From NCBI GenBank assembly GCA_041167105.1, contig JBEEGX010000150.1:1-12507 (forward strand): a stretch of 12,507 nucleotides of DNA, read 5' to 3'. A program made the position numbers and the translations under genes. Under the pieces are notes generated by a model. The model saw only the letters and a list, made by a program, of their open reading frames with translations. It did no database searches and was not told the DNA's origin. This document shows, piece by piece, positions 6,355-12,221 of the stretch (its first letter is position 1; every line of letters starts with the position of its first letter). Source of the DNA: JAJPGZ01 sp041167105. Lineage in GTDB: Bacteria > Verrucomicrobiota > Verrucomicrobiia > Chthoniobacterales > UBA10450.

Positions 6355-6708
6355 TCGACGGCAGCGTTAGGGTAAAACGGCCGCGCAAAGGCTCGCTTCC
6401 TGCTCCAAAATAGGGGTGACCAAAGGCGAAAATACCCAGGCTGCATTCGCCGGACGCGTCGCTGCTTTCGACATTCTTGCGGGCTTGCACCGCGCCGTCG
6501 ATGTCGCCTACGGCCGCGCGTCTCGCGCAGCTCGAGCGCGATGGAAAAGCGCTTTTGCCGGCGATCATGACGCGAGCGATGACATCATCAGCGTTCGTAT
6601 CGTTACATCACCGCAATCACAGCGCGGTTCCGCATTTCTGCCTGCGCGCGCACAATCGCGCCGCGCGGAAACTCGCAAGCTCAGCCGTCCAAGTTTCGCC
6701 ACTAACAA
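6355..6708. other. 354-bp stretch without a convincing gene
   Basis: Between the lipoprotein and the next receiver gene. A GTG-started plus-strand frame (6416-6712, 98 codons) overlaps the following start by ATGA, the usual geometry of coupled genes, and an overlapping frame with an ATG at 6501 is open too. Both translations are Arg/Ala/Ser-rich and lack recognisable motifs; a minus-strand frame at 6305-6568 is equally unconvincing. The stretch may be a promoter region, a decayed gene or an unknown small protein. No copy of the dispersed 10-mer is present. No clear terminator hairpin after 6354. Confidence 0.35.
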
Positions 6709-7233
6709 ATGACATCCGATCTCATCAAGCAGGCCAAGATTCTCATCATCGACGACGAAGAGCCGAGCGTGCAGTTGCTCGCGCGTTTGTTGAACACGTG
6801 CGGCTACGCCAATGTCTCCGGCACGACCGACGCCACGCGCGCGTTGTCGATGTTCGCCGACGACGATCCCGATCTTGTTCTACTCGACCTCCACATGCCC
6901 GAGCCGGACGGTTTCGAAATTCTGGCACGTCTGCGCGAGATGCAAACTCCGGACACATTTTTGCCCATCATCGTTTTAACAGCGGACACGACTCTGGATG
7001 CGCGTCGTCACGCGCTTGCGCTCGGCGCGACGGATTTTCTTTCCAAACCGCTCGATGAAGTCGAAGTCGCGATGCGCATCAAAAATGTTTTGCAGACGCG
7101 TTTTACCCATCGCCAATTGCAAAACGAGAAAGCGCAATTGGAAGAGCGGGTGAAGGAACGGACGCGCGTGCTCGAGCGCACCATCGCCGAGCTCAAGTGC
7201 GCGAACTGGCCGCTCTTCAGCGGTCAGCCCTAA
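6709..7233 (+). CDS. Response-regulator receiver with C-terminal coiled coil, no output domain
   Basis: A 174-residue protein. Receiver domain at 9-127: Asp15-Asp16 (IIDDEEPS), phospho-acceptor Asp60 in LVLLDLHMPEPDGFEIL, switch Thr91 in VLTAD and Lys113 in FLSKPLD. It belongs to a different receiver class from the NarL-like trio, closer to receivers found in front of HD-GYP, GGDEF or histidine-kinase modules. A heptad-like helix follows (about 130-163: LQNEKAQLEERVKERTR in part), the typical connector to such an output. The output is absent: after ELKCANW the protein ends with PLFSGQP and TAA, and the next gene begins its 3' end 5 bp further on the opposite strand. It is therefore a truncated or stand-alone regulator. 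An 8-bp hairpin (TGGCCGCT-CTTC-AGCGGTCA, one G-T pair) overlaps its last codons at 7207-7226. The sequence TAACAA before the ATG offers no ribosome binding site. Confidence 0.85.
   Translation: MTSDLIKQAKILIIDDEEPSVQLLARLLNTCGYANVSGTTDATRALSMFADDDPDLVLLDLHMPEPDGFEILARLREMQTPDTFLPIIVLTADTTLDARRHALALGATDFLSKPLDEVEVAMRIKNVLQTRFTHRQLQNEKAQLEERVKERTRVLERTIAELKCANWPLFSGQP
7207..7226. repeat. Hairpin overlapping the end of the receiver gene, near a convergent gene end
   Basis: Inverted repeat of 8 bp with a CTTC loop and one G-T pair, 4 bp before the TAA of the plus-strand receiver gene and 12 bp beyond the 3' end of the minus-strand gene. Its position between converging genes suits a transcription terminator, but no T-run follows on either strand, so an intrinsic terminator is not demonstrated. 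Its core CGCTCTTCAGCG recurs at 1289-1300. Confidence 0.4.
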
Positions 7234-7238
7234 CAATC

Positions 7239-7760
7239 TTAGCCGCCGATTGCCGGGCCGATCTTTTCTTCGCCTAACAAATTCGCGACCGTGAGCCGTT
7301 CCCTCGGTTTTTCCAAGCCGGCGACGAATTCCTGAAATCGTTCCGAGAATAAATCGCGGCGCACCTGCCAGTACGATTCCAAACCGGGCGACGAAAGATA
7401 ATGTTTGTAGAGATTGCACCAGCCGCGCCAGATGTCCTCCTCCATCAGGCCGTAGATGTAATGAAAGTGAATCGTCTCCATCGCTTTCAAAAACTGAAAG
7501 GCGACATGATAGAAGCGCGCTTTGTCTTCCGCCGTGAGCGTGTTCAAATCTTCCAGACCCGCGCGCCAAAGCCGGCCCACCTCCGGGTTTTCGGCGAACG
7601 GTCGCGTCACATCGCGTAGCGCAGTCGTGGCCGCATCTTGCGCCGACAAACGCGTGACGCGCGTGTTGTGCCGCACTTGCACGGCGAGATAAACGAGCGA
7701 AGCGACCACGCCGATCGAGCTCACCAGTTGCGCAATCGCGTTGATCGCTTCCCAGTTCAT
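7239..7760 (-). CDS. Membrane-anchored protein of unknown function
   Basis: A 173-residue protein with one N-terminal transmembrane helix (about 9-28: AQLVSSIGVVASLVYLAV) directly followed by a QVRHNTR stretch, then a helical, charged soluble domain with many aromatic residues (FYHVAFQFLKAMETIHFHYIY at 83-103 in part, WRGWCNLYKHYL around 111-122). N-terminal anchors of this form, a short Trp-containing head, helix, then Q-[IV]-R-x-N-T-R, recur in a widespread family of uncharacterised proteins; no function is known to me. No catalytic motif is visible. It is the last gene of a likely minus-strand operon, 37 bp after the oxidoreductase gene; that spacer holds two dispersed 10-mers in tandem, one ending 4 bp before the ATG. 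The start is fixed because the nearest upstream ATG runs straight into TGA. Confidence 0.72.
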   Translation of the reverse strand: MNWEAINAIAQLVSSIGVVASLVYLAVQVRHNTRVTRLSAQDAATTALRDVTRPFAENPEVGRLWRAGLEDLNTLTAEDKARFYHVAFQFLKAMETIHFHYIYGLMEEDIWRGWCNLYKHYLSSPGLESYWQVRRDLFSERFQEFVAGLEKPRERLTVANLLGEEKIGPAIGG

Positions 7761-7764
7761 AACA

Positions 7765-7774
7765 TGTCGATCTT
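7765..7774 (+). repeat. Dispersed 10-mer, copy 11
   Basis: Exact, plus orientation, intergenic, ending 4 bp upstream of the ATG of the minus-strand membrane-anchored gene. Confidence 0.9.
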
Positions 7775-7780
7775 AGTAGT

Positions 7781-7790
7781 TGTCGATCTT
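7781..7790 (+). repeat. Dispersed 10-mer, copy 12
   Basis: Exact, plus orientation, in tandem with copy 11 at a 16-bp offset in the same 37-bp spacer. Confidence 0.9.
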
Positions 7791-7797
7791 ACGCGAA

Positions 7798-8805
7798 TCA
7801 CTTCGGTTCGTCTGCAATCTTCAACACAATCTTGCCGCGCGTGTGGTGCGTCGCCGCCTGCTCCTGCGCTTTGGCCGCGTCACTCAGCGGCAACACTTGC
7901 GAAGTAATCGGTTTGATTTTCTTCTCGTCGATCAACCGCGCAATTTCCGTCAGCTCTTCGCCGTTTGGTTTTACCGAAACCGATGTGCCGCGAATGCCGT
8001 GCTTATCGAGCTCCGCCTGATCCAGCCGCGCGACGATTGTCGCGATGAAGCCGCCTTTCTTCACCACTCCATACGAACGCTGCAGCGTGTCTTTGCCTAC
8101 CGAATCGAGCACGACGTCGACATCATGAGCGACGTCTTCGAATTTTTGTTTGGTGTAATCGACGGCCACATCGGCGCCGAGCTCCTTCAATAGTTGTTGG
8201 TTAGGCGTTGACGCCGTCGCGATCACTTTTGCGCCACGCGCTTTCGCGATTTGCACGGCCAAACTTCCGACGCCGCCGGATCCGCCGTGAATCAACACCG
8301 TTTGTCCCTTGTCGATCTTTGCATTGTCGATCAAAGCTTGCCACGCCGTCAGCGCGGCCAACGGCACACCGGCGGCATCAACAAACGAAATCGTTTTCGG
8401 TTTCAACGCCGTCTCTGCTTCATCGACCACCGCATATTCCGCGTAACCGCCGCCCCACATCGGATACGCATAAACCGCGTCGCCAACTTTGAACCGCGTC
8501 ACCTTCGCGCCGATTTTTTCGACAGTTCCCGCGATGTCGTATCCGGGAACGAGCGGCAACGTTGTTCCAAAGACCTTCGCGTATTTGCCGGTGTGGATCG
8601 CGGCATCGATAGGATTCACGCCCGCTGCGATCACTTTCACTAATACCTGATTTTCTTTCGGCTCCGGCCGCGGCGCCGCCTCTTCGAACTTCAAAACCTC
8701 CGGACCGCCGTATTCGTGAATGACAATCGCTTTCATCGTCGCCGGAGGTGATTGGGCGAAACTGATGCCGAGCAGCGCGGAGTAGAAAAGAAGATTCGTT
8801 TTCAT
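7798..8805 (-). CDS. Zinc-independent MDR oxidoreductase (quinone oxidoreductase-like) with N-terminal signal peptide
   Basis: A 335-residue medium-chain dehydrogenase/reductase, expected to use NADPH to reduce quinones or enones. From residue 24 on it follows the family: MKAIVIHEYGGPEVL, VKVIAAGVNPID (56-67), LVPGYDIAGTV (85-95), KVGDAVYA, AALTAWQAL (150-158), the Rossmann glycine motif GGSGGVG (174-180), and a C-terminal GKIVLKI. The structural-zinc cysteines of alcohol dehydrogenases are absent, as in quinone oxidoreductases. The oddity is residues 1-23: a basic start, a hydrophobic core and an SFAQ site, which look like a Sec signal peptide. Family members normally start at the equivalent of Met24 (codon at 8736), but upstream of that codon there is no ribosome binding site, whereas GAGAG stands shortly before the first ATG. 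An exported NADPH enzyme would need an unusual cofactor supply. Located 12 bp after the serine racemase-like gene. Confidence 0.88.
   Translation of the reverse strand: MKTNLLFYSALLGISFAQSPPATMKAIVIHEYGGPEVLKFEEAAPRPEPKENQVLVKVIAAGVNPIDAAIHTGKYAKVFGTTLPLVPGYDIAGTVEKIGAKVTRFKVGDAVYAYPMWGGGYAEYAVVDEAETALKPKTISFVDAAGVPLAALTAWQALIDNAKIDKGQTVLIHGGSGGVGSLAVQIAKARGAKVIATASTPNQQLLKELGADVAVDYTKQKFEDVAHDVDVVLDSVGKDTLQRSYGVVKKGGFIATIVARLDQAELDKHGIRGTSVSVKPNGEELTEIARLIDEKKIKPITSQVLPLSDAAKAQEQAATHHTRGKIVLKIADEPK
8310..8319 (+). repeat. Dispersed 10-mer, copy 13
   Basis: Exact, plus orientation, antisense to the MDR gene; read AKIDKG. A partial copy (TGTCGATC) follows 15 bp on. Confidence 0.9.
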
Positions 8806-8817
8806 CAGCTCTCTAAA

Positions 8818-9759
8818 TCACTTCCACGGCAGCGCATCAAGATCGACATTGCCGCCGCTGAGAATGACGCCGACGCGGCGACCGACGATGTCGATCTTGC
8901 GCTCGCGAATCGCGGCATACGGCACCGCGCCGGAAGGCTCGACGATGATCTTCATGATTTGCCAAATCGCGCGCATCGCTTCGACGATCGCTTCCTCACT
9001 TACCGTCACGACGTCATCGACGTAGCGCTGCATGATCTCGAAATTCGGCGCGCCGAGATTCGCGCGCAATCCATCGGCAATCGTGTGCGGCTCGACGCGC
9101 ACGATTTTTCCCGCGCGAAAAGATTGCGCCGCGTCGTCCGCATTCGCTGGCTCGACCGCGATGACTTTGATTTGCGGGCGTATCGATTTCGCCGCGATGG
9201 CCGTGCCGCAAAGTAATCCTCCGCCGCTCACCGGACACAATACAAGATCGACATCTTCATCTTCGAGCAGCTCGATCGTTGCCGTCCCCTGCCCCGCAAT
9301 CACATCCGGATTTTCGAACGGGTGAATCAACGTCGCGCCCGTTTCGGCGATCACGCGTGCGCACGTTTCCTCGCGCGAAGTTTGGTTCGGCTCGCAAAAC
9401 ACAATGCGGCCGCCGTAGCCTTCCACTGCGCGAACTTTTGTGGCGATCGTGTTCTTCGGCATAACGATGTGCGCAGCGATGCCGCGAAGTTTTGCGGCGC
9501 GCGCTAATGCGGCCGCGTGATTGCCCGATGAGTGTGTCGCTACACCGCGTTTCGCGACTTCGTCATTCAGGGCAAAGATGGCATTAGTCGCACCGCGCGC
9601 TTTGAATGCGCCGACCTTCTGGAAGTTTTCGCACTTGAAGAACAGCGCCGCGCCGTGCATTGCGTCGATGCGCGAACTCGTCAGCACCGGCGTGCGATTG
9701 ATGTGCGCGCGAATGCGGTCGTGCGCCGCGCGGATTGCTGCAAGATCGACAATCGCCAT
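8818..9759 (-). CDS. Serine racemase / threonine-serine dehydratase (PLP fold type II)
   Basis: A 313-residue PLP enzyme that should racemise or deaminate serine/threonine. Landmarks (numbered from the preferred start): CENFQKVGAFKARGA with Schiff-base Lys53; SSGNHAAALA at 77-86, including the serine used as the second base in serine racemases; phosphate-cradle loop SGGGLLCG at 178-185; VEPANADD at 202-209, matching the Mg-binding Glu and Asp of eukaryotic-type serine racemase; IADGLR; IVEPSGA; SGGN. The Mg site and absence of an ACT domain favour the serine racemase/catabolic dehydratase branch over biosynthetic IlvA. The frame stays open to 9849, but the family starts at the ATG at 9759; the longer form would overlap the divergent gene at 9784. 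Four exact dispersed 10-mers lie in this gene: codons 3-6 (IVDL), an internal EDVDLVL, RKIDIV, and the C-terminal NVDLDALPWK. Confidence 0.9.
   Translation of the reverse strand: MAIVDLAAIRAAHDRIRAHINRTPVLTSSRIDAMHGAALFFKCENFQKVGAFKARGATNAIFALNDEVAKRGVATHSSGNHAAALARAAKLRGIAAHIVMPKNTIATKVRAVEGYGGRIVFCEPNQTSREETCARVIAETGATLIHPFENPDVIAGQGTATIELLEDEDVDLVLCPVSGGGLLCGTAIAAKSIRPQIKVIAVEPANADDAAQSFRAGKIVRVEPHTIADGLRANLGAPNFEIMQRYVDDVVTVSEEAIVEAMRAIWQIMKIIVEPSGAVPYAAIRERKIDIVGRRVGVILSGGNVDLDALPWK
8839..8848 (-). repeat. Dispersed 10-mer, copy 14
   Basis: Exact, sense to the racemase gene; read NVDLD near the C-terminus. Confidence 0.9.
8889..8898 (+). repeat. Dispersed 10-mer, copy 15
   Basis: Exact, antisense to the racemase gene; read RKIDIV. 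It faces copy 14 in opposite orientation 40 bp away. Confidence 0.9.
9244..9253 (-). repeat. Dispersed 10-mer, copy 16
   Basis: Exact, sense to the racemase gene; read DVDLV. Confidence 0.9.
9742..9751 (-). repeat. Dispersed 10-mer, copy 17
   Basis: Exact, sense to the racemase gene; read IVDLA at codons 3-7. Confidence 0.9.
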
Positions 9760-9783
9760 TTCGGGAATCAAGCTGGCTTTGAC

Positions 9784-10248
9784 ATGAAAACCAAACTCAT
9801 TCTCAGCATCGCATTTCTTTGGGCAATCGGCGCAACGGCTTTTGCGCAATCACCGAGTGCAAGCCCGGCAAAAAGCACCGCCGCGCCCTACAACGAAGGA
9901 CACGTTTGGACGCTCACGATGGTGAAAACGAAAACCGGATTGGATGACGATTATTTTCGCCAGATCACGAACACGGTGAAGCCGATCTACGCTGAGGAAA
10001 AAAAGCAGAACATCATTCTCGATTACAAAATCTTGATGGGCGACCCGCACGGTCGCGATGAAGCGAACATCATCATCATGGTTGAGTATGCGAACATGGC
10101 GGCGTTCGACGGACTGCGCGAAAAGACCGATCCGCTTCTGGAAAAAGTGATGGGCAACCAGGACCAACAACGCGACATGGCGGTGAAGCGGCTCGACATT
10201 CGGGAAATTCTCGGCACGCGCACGATGCGCGAGATCACGCTCAAATGA
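9784..10248 (+). CDS. Secreted small protein, possibly of the dimeric alpha/beta-barrel type
   Basis: A 154-residue exported protein. Residues 1-22 form a clear Sec signal peptide (MKTK, hydrophobic core, AFAQ). The mature part starts with a Ser/Ala/Pro-rich tether and then GHVWTLTMVKTKTGLDDDYFRQI (41-63 in part), a helical stretch, YKILMGDPHGRDEANIIIMVEYANMAAFD (76-104 in part) and a final helix with LDIREILGTRTMREI. The alternation of a first strand, a helix, a strand pair and the phrase VEYxNMAAFD resembles ferredoxin-like alpha/beta-barrel proteins; I do not recognise a named family. The frame is open far upstream, but that is the antisense of the racemase gene; the ATG at 9784 opens the signal peptide and is chosen. 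Only 24 bp separate it from the divergent racemase start, so its promoter must overlap that gene. A dispersed 10-mer begins 3 bp after its stop. Confidence 0.75.
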   Translation: MKTKLILSIAFLWAIGATAFAQSPSASPAKSTAAPYNEGHVWTLTMVKTKTGLDDDYFRQITNTVKPIYAEEKKQNIILDYKILMGDPHGRDEANIIIMVEYANMAAFDGLREKTDPLLEKVMGNQDQQRDMAVKRLDIREILGTRTMREITLK

Positions 10249-10251
10249 CGA

Positions 10252-10261
10252 TGTCGATCTT
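10252..10261 (+). repeat. Dispersed 10-mer, copy 18
   Basis: Exact, plus orientation, intergenic, 3 bp after the stop of the secreted gene and before a convergent gene end. Confidence 0.9.
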
Positions 10262-10298
10262 GCCTGCCACGCCGTAGCTTACGCGAAGGCGGGCGCGA

Positions 10299-12194
10299 TT
10301 AAACCAATTCTTCCTCGAACACATCCGGCGCCGGTGTCGTCTCGGGCTGCGGCGGTTCGGTCGGGCGATTGAATTGCAGATCGTAGAGCCGGCGATAGTG
10401 GCCGGATTTGTCGAGCAACTCGGCGTGCGTGCCGACTTCGATGATGCGGCCGTGCTCCATCACAACAATTTGGTCCGCCGACAAAATGGTCGAGAGCCGA
10501 TGCGCGATCGCGAAGACGGTGCGGCCGGCCGCGAGACGCACGAGAGCGCGCAGAATTTGTTTCTCAGATTCGTAAACGAGCGCGGAGGTCGCTTCGTCGA
10601 GCAAAAGAATCGGCGCGTTCTTCAACAGCGCGCGCGCGATCGCGAGGCGCTGCTGTTGTCCACCGGAAAGCATGCACCCTTTGTCACCGATGACGGTGTC
10701 GTATCCGCGTGGTTGCGCGATGATGAAGTCATGTGCGAAGGCCGTCTCAGCCGCGGCGTAAACTTCCTCGGCGGTCGCATCGAGCCGGCCGAATTTGATG
10801 TTGTCGAAAATGCTTTCGTGAAACAGAAACGTCTCCTGCGTCACGAGCCCGACCTGTTCGCGTAATGATTTCTGCGTGAGCGTGCGCAAATCGTGATTGT
10901 CGATCTTAACTGCGCCGCCCGTCGGATCGTACATGCGCAAGATGAGCGAAAGGATCGTCGATTTTCCCGCGCCGCTTGGCCCAACGAGCGCGTACGTCTT
11001 GCCCGGCTCGATGCGCAGATTGACGTCGTCGATCGCATTCGTGACGCCACTCGCGTACTGAAATGAGACGTGATCCAGAAGAATCTCGCCGCGCACACGC
11101 GGAAGATCGACAGCGTCGGGCGCGTCTTGCACCGTCGGCACCGAATCGAGTAACGAAAATATTTTCGAGGTCGCGCCGATGGAGCGTTGCACGACGATGT
11201 GCAGCTTGCTCAATGTCTTGACCGGCTCATAGAGCAGGAACATTCCGGAAATGAGCGCGAGAAATTTCGCCGCCGGCAGGTTCGAAAAATAAACGTAGAG
11301 CAGCGCGAGGCCGACGCCTAACGAGGCCATGGTCTCGACCAGCGGCCCGATCGCCTGCATCGTTTTTGTCATGCGCATCGCATTCGTAAACTGCTGCTGC
11401 GTGCTGCGGCGAAACGCTTTCTCCTGCTCCGGCTCGCGCGCGAACGATTTGACCACGCGAATGCCGGCGAAGGTCTCCTGCATCGTGACCGTCATTTGCG
11501 TCATGCCCTTTTGCTCGGACTCGACCGCTTTGCGCGCACGGCGGCCTAACAGACGAATCGGAATGAGGCAGGTCGGAAAAAGGGCCAGCATCACCAGCGT
11601 GAATTTCCAATCTATCCACAACAATGCCGCCACCGCGCCGAGGATCGACATCGGTTGCTTGAACAGGTCCTCCGACACCGTGTTCAACGCCATTTGCATC
11701 GACCGCGTGTCGTTGGCGATGCGCGACATGAGAAAGCCGATGCGCATGCGATTGAAAAAATCCATCGAGTGGCGAACCATTTTGGCGAAGAGCTGATTGC
11801 GCAGGTCGAGCACCACGCGATTGCTCACCCAGTTCAAATAATACGCGTTCAGAAACGAAAACACGCTGCGTACGATCATCACCGTCGGAATCAGCAAACA
11901 GACGTAAATGATGGAGCCGACCTGCGGCCCGGTGTTCATCATCTCGCGATGTTTCAAAATCGCTTTCGCGTTCGGCATCGCGCCGTGAAAGATGAAACTC
12001 GAGACCTGTAACATCGCCCACGGAAACAGCGAGTTGCTCAGACCGAATAAAATGCCGAAGGCGATGCCGGCGATGAAGCGCCACTTGTACGGCTTCACGT
12101 AGCCGAACAGGCGTCGATACATCGCCTTCGATACCTCCAGCGTTTCCCAAAATGAGAGACGCGGTTGCTCTTTTTTGTTTTTCTTTTTGCCCAT
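10299..12194 (-). CDS. MsbA-like ABC exporter (fused membrane and ATPase domains)
   Basis: A homodimerising half-transporter of 631 residues (634 if the TTG at 12203 is used, with the numbering below). N-terminal membrane domain with about six helices (first near 43-64, second near 97-118, further ones near 187-210 and 290-325). ATPase domain: Walker A GPSGAGKST at 408-416, Q-loop Gln456, signature LSGGQ at 512-516 followed by QQR, Walker B ILLLDE at 532-537 with catalytic Glu537, and H-loop His568. The D-loop, normally SALD, reads SALV (Val543). A Pro/Glu-rich tail ends the protein. Family members export lipids or drugs; the adjacent family-9 glycosyltransferase upstream (27 bp) favours an envelope role such as lipid A-core flipping, by inference. 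The ATG at 12194 is preferred to the TTG. Two exact dispersed 10-mers and one near-copy (11641, in a membrane helix segment) lie in the gene. Confidence 0.92.
   Translation of the reverse strand: MGKKKNKKEQPRLSFWETLEVSKAMYRRLFGYVKPYKWRFIAGIAFGILFGLSNSLFPWAMLQVSSFIFHGAMPNAKAILKHREMMNTGPQVGSIIYVCLLIPTVMIVRSVFSFLNAYYLNWVSNRVVLDLRNQLFAKMVRHSMDFFNRMRIGFLMSRIANDTRSMQMALNTVSEDLFKQPMSILGAVAALLWIDWKFTLVMLALFPTCLIPIRLLGRRARKAVESEQKGMTQMTVTMQETFAGIRVVKSFAREPEQEKAFRRSTQQQFTNAMRMTKTMQAIGPLVETMASLGVGLALLYVYFSNLPAAKFLALISGMFLLYEPVKTLSKLHIVVQRSIGATSKIFSLLDSVPTVQDAPDAVDLPRVRGEILLDHVSFQYASGVTNAIDDVNLRIEPGKTYALVGPSGAGKSTILSLILRMYDPTGGAVKIDNHDLRTLTQKSLREQVGLVTQETFLFHESIFDNIKFGRLDATAEEVYAAAETAFAHDFIIAQPRGYDTVIGDKGCMLSGGQQQRLAIARALLKNAPILLLDEATSALVYESEKQILRALVRLAAGRTVFAIAHRLSTILSADQIVVMEHGRIIEVGTHAELLDKSGHYRRLYDLQFNRPTEPPQPETTPAPDVFEEELV
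10898..10907 (+). repeat. Dispersed 10-mer, copy 19
   Basis: Exact, antisense to the ABC exporter gene; read VKIDN. Confidence 0.9.
11103..11112 (-). repeat. Dispersed 10-mer, copy 20
   Basis: Exact, sense to the ABC exporter gene; read AVDLP in the linker before the ATPase domain. The only copy with C on both flanks. Confidence 0.9.
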
Positions 12195-12221
12195 GATGGC
12201 CAATACCAGTCCGACTCGGAC

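Noticed and set aside
8839..8898. Opposed repeat copies as a terminator hairpin
   Set aside because: The two opposite copies lie inside the racemase gene 40 bp apart without a T-run, so they are unlikely to act as an intrinsic terminator.
8752..9216. Plus-strand frames opposite the MDR and racemase genes
   Set aside because: Antisense shadows rich in Arg, Asp and Ala; the minus-strand genes carry complete family motifs.
9532..9783. Long upstream extension of the secreted protein at 9784
   Set aside because: The 84 extra codons are antisense to conserved racemase sequence, look non-protein-like, and hide the clear signal peptide starting at 9784.
9760..9849. 30-residue Cys-rich N-terminal extension of the racemase
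   Set aside because: It overlaps the divergent gene's start and signal-peptide codons; the family begins at the ATG at 9759.
33..11112. CRISPR-like or mobile-element explanation of the dispersed 10-mer
   Set aside because: Spacing is irregular, only 10-12 bp are shared, orientation is mixed and there are no terminal inverted repeats or transposase, so neither a CRISPR array nor a transposable element fits.
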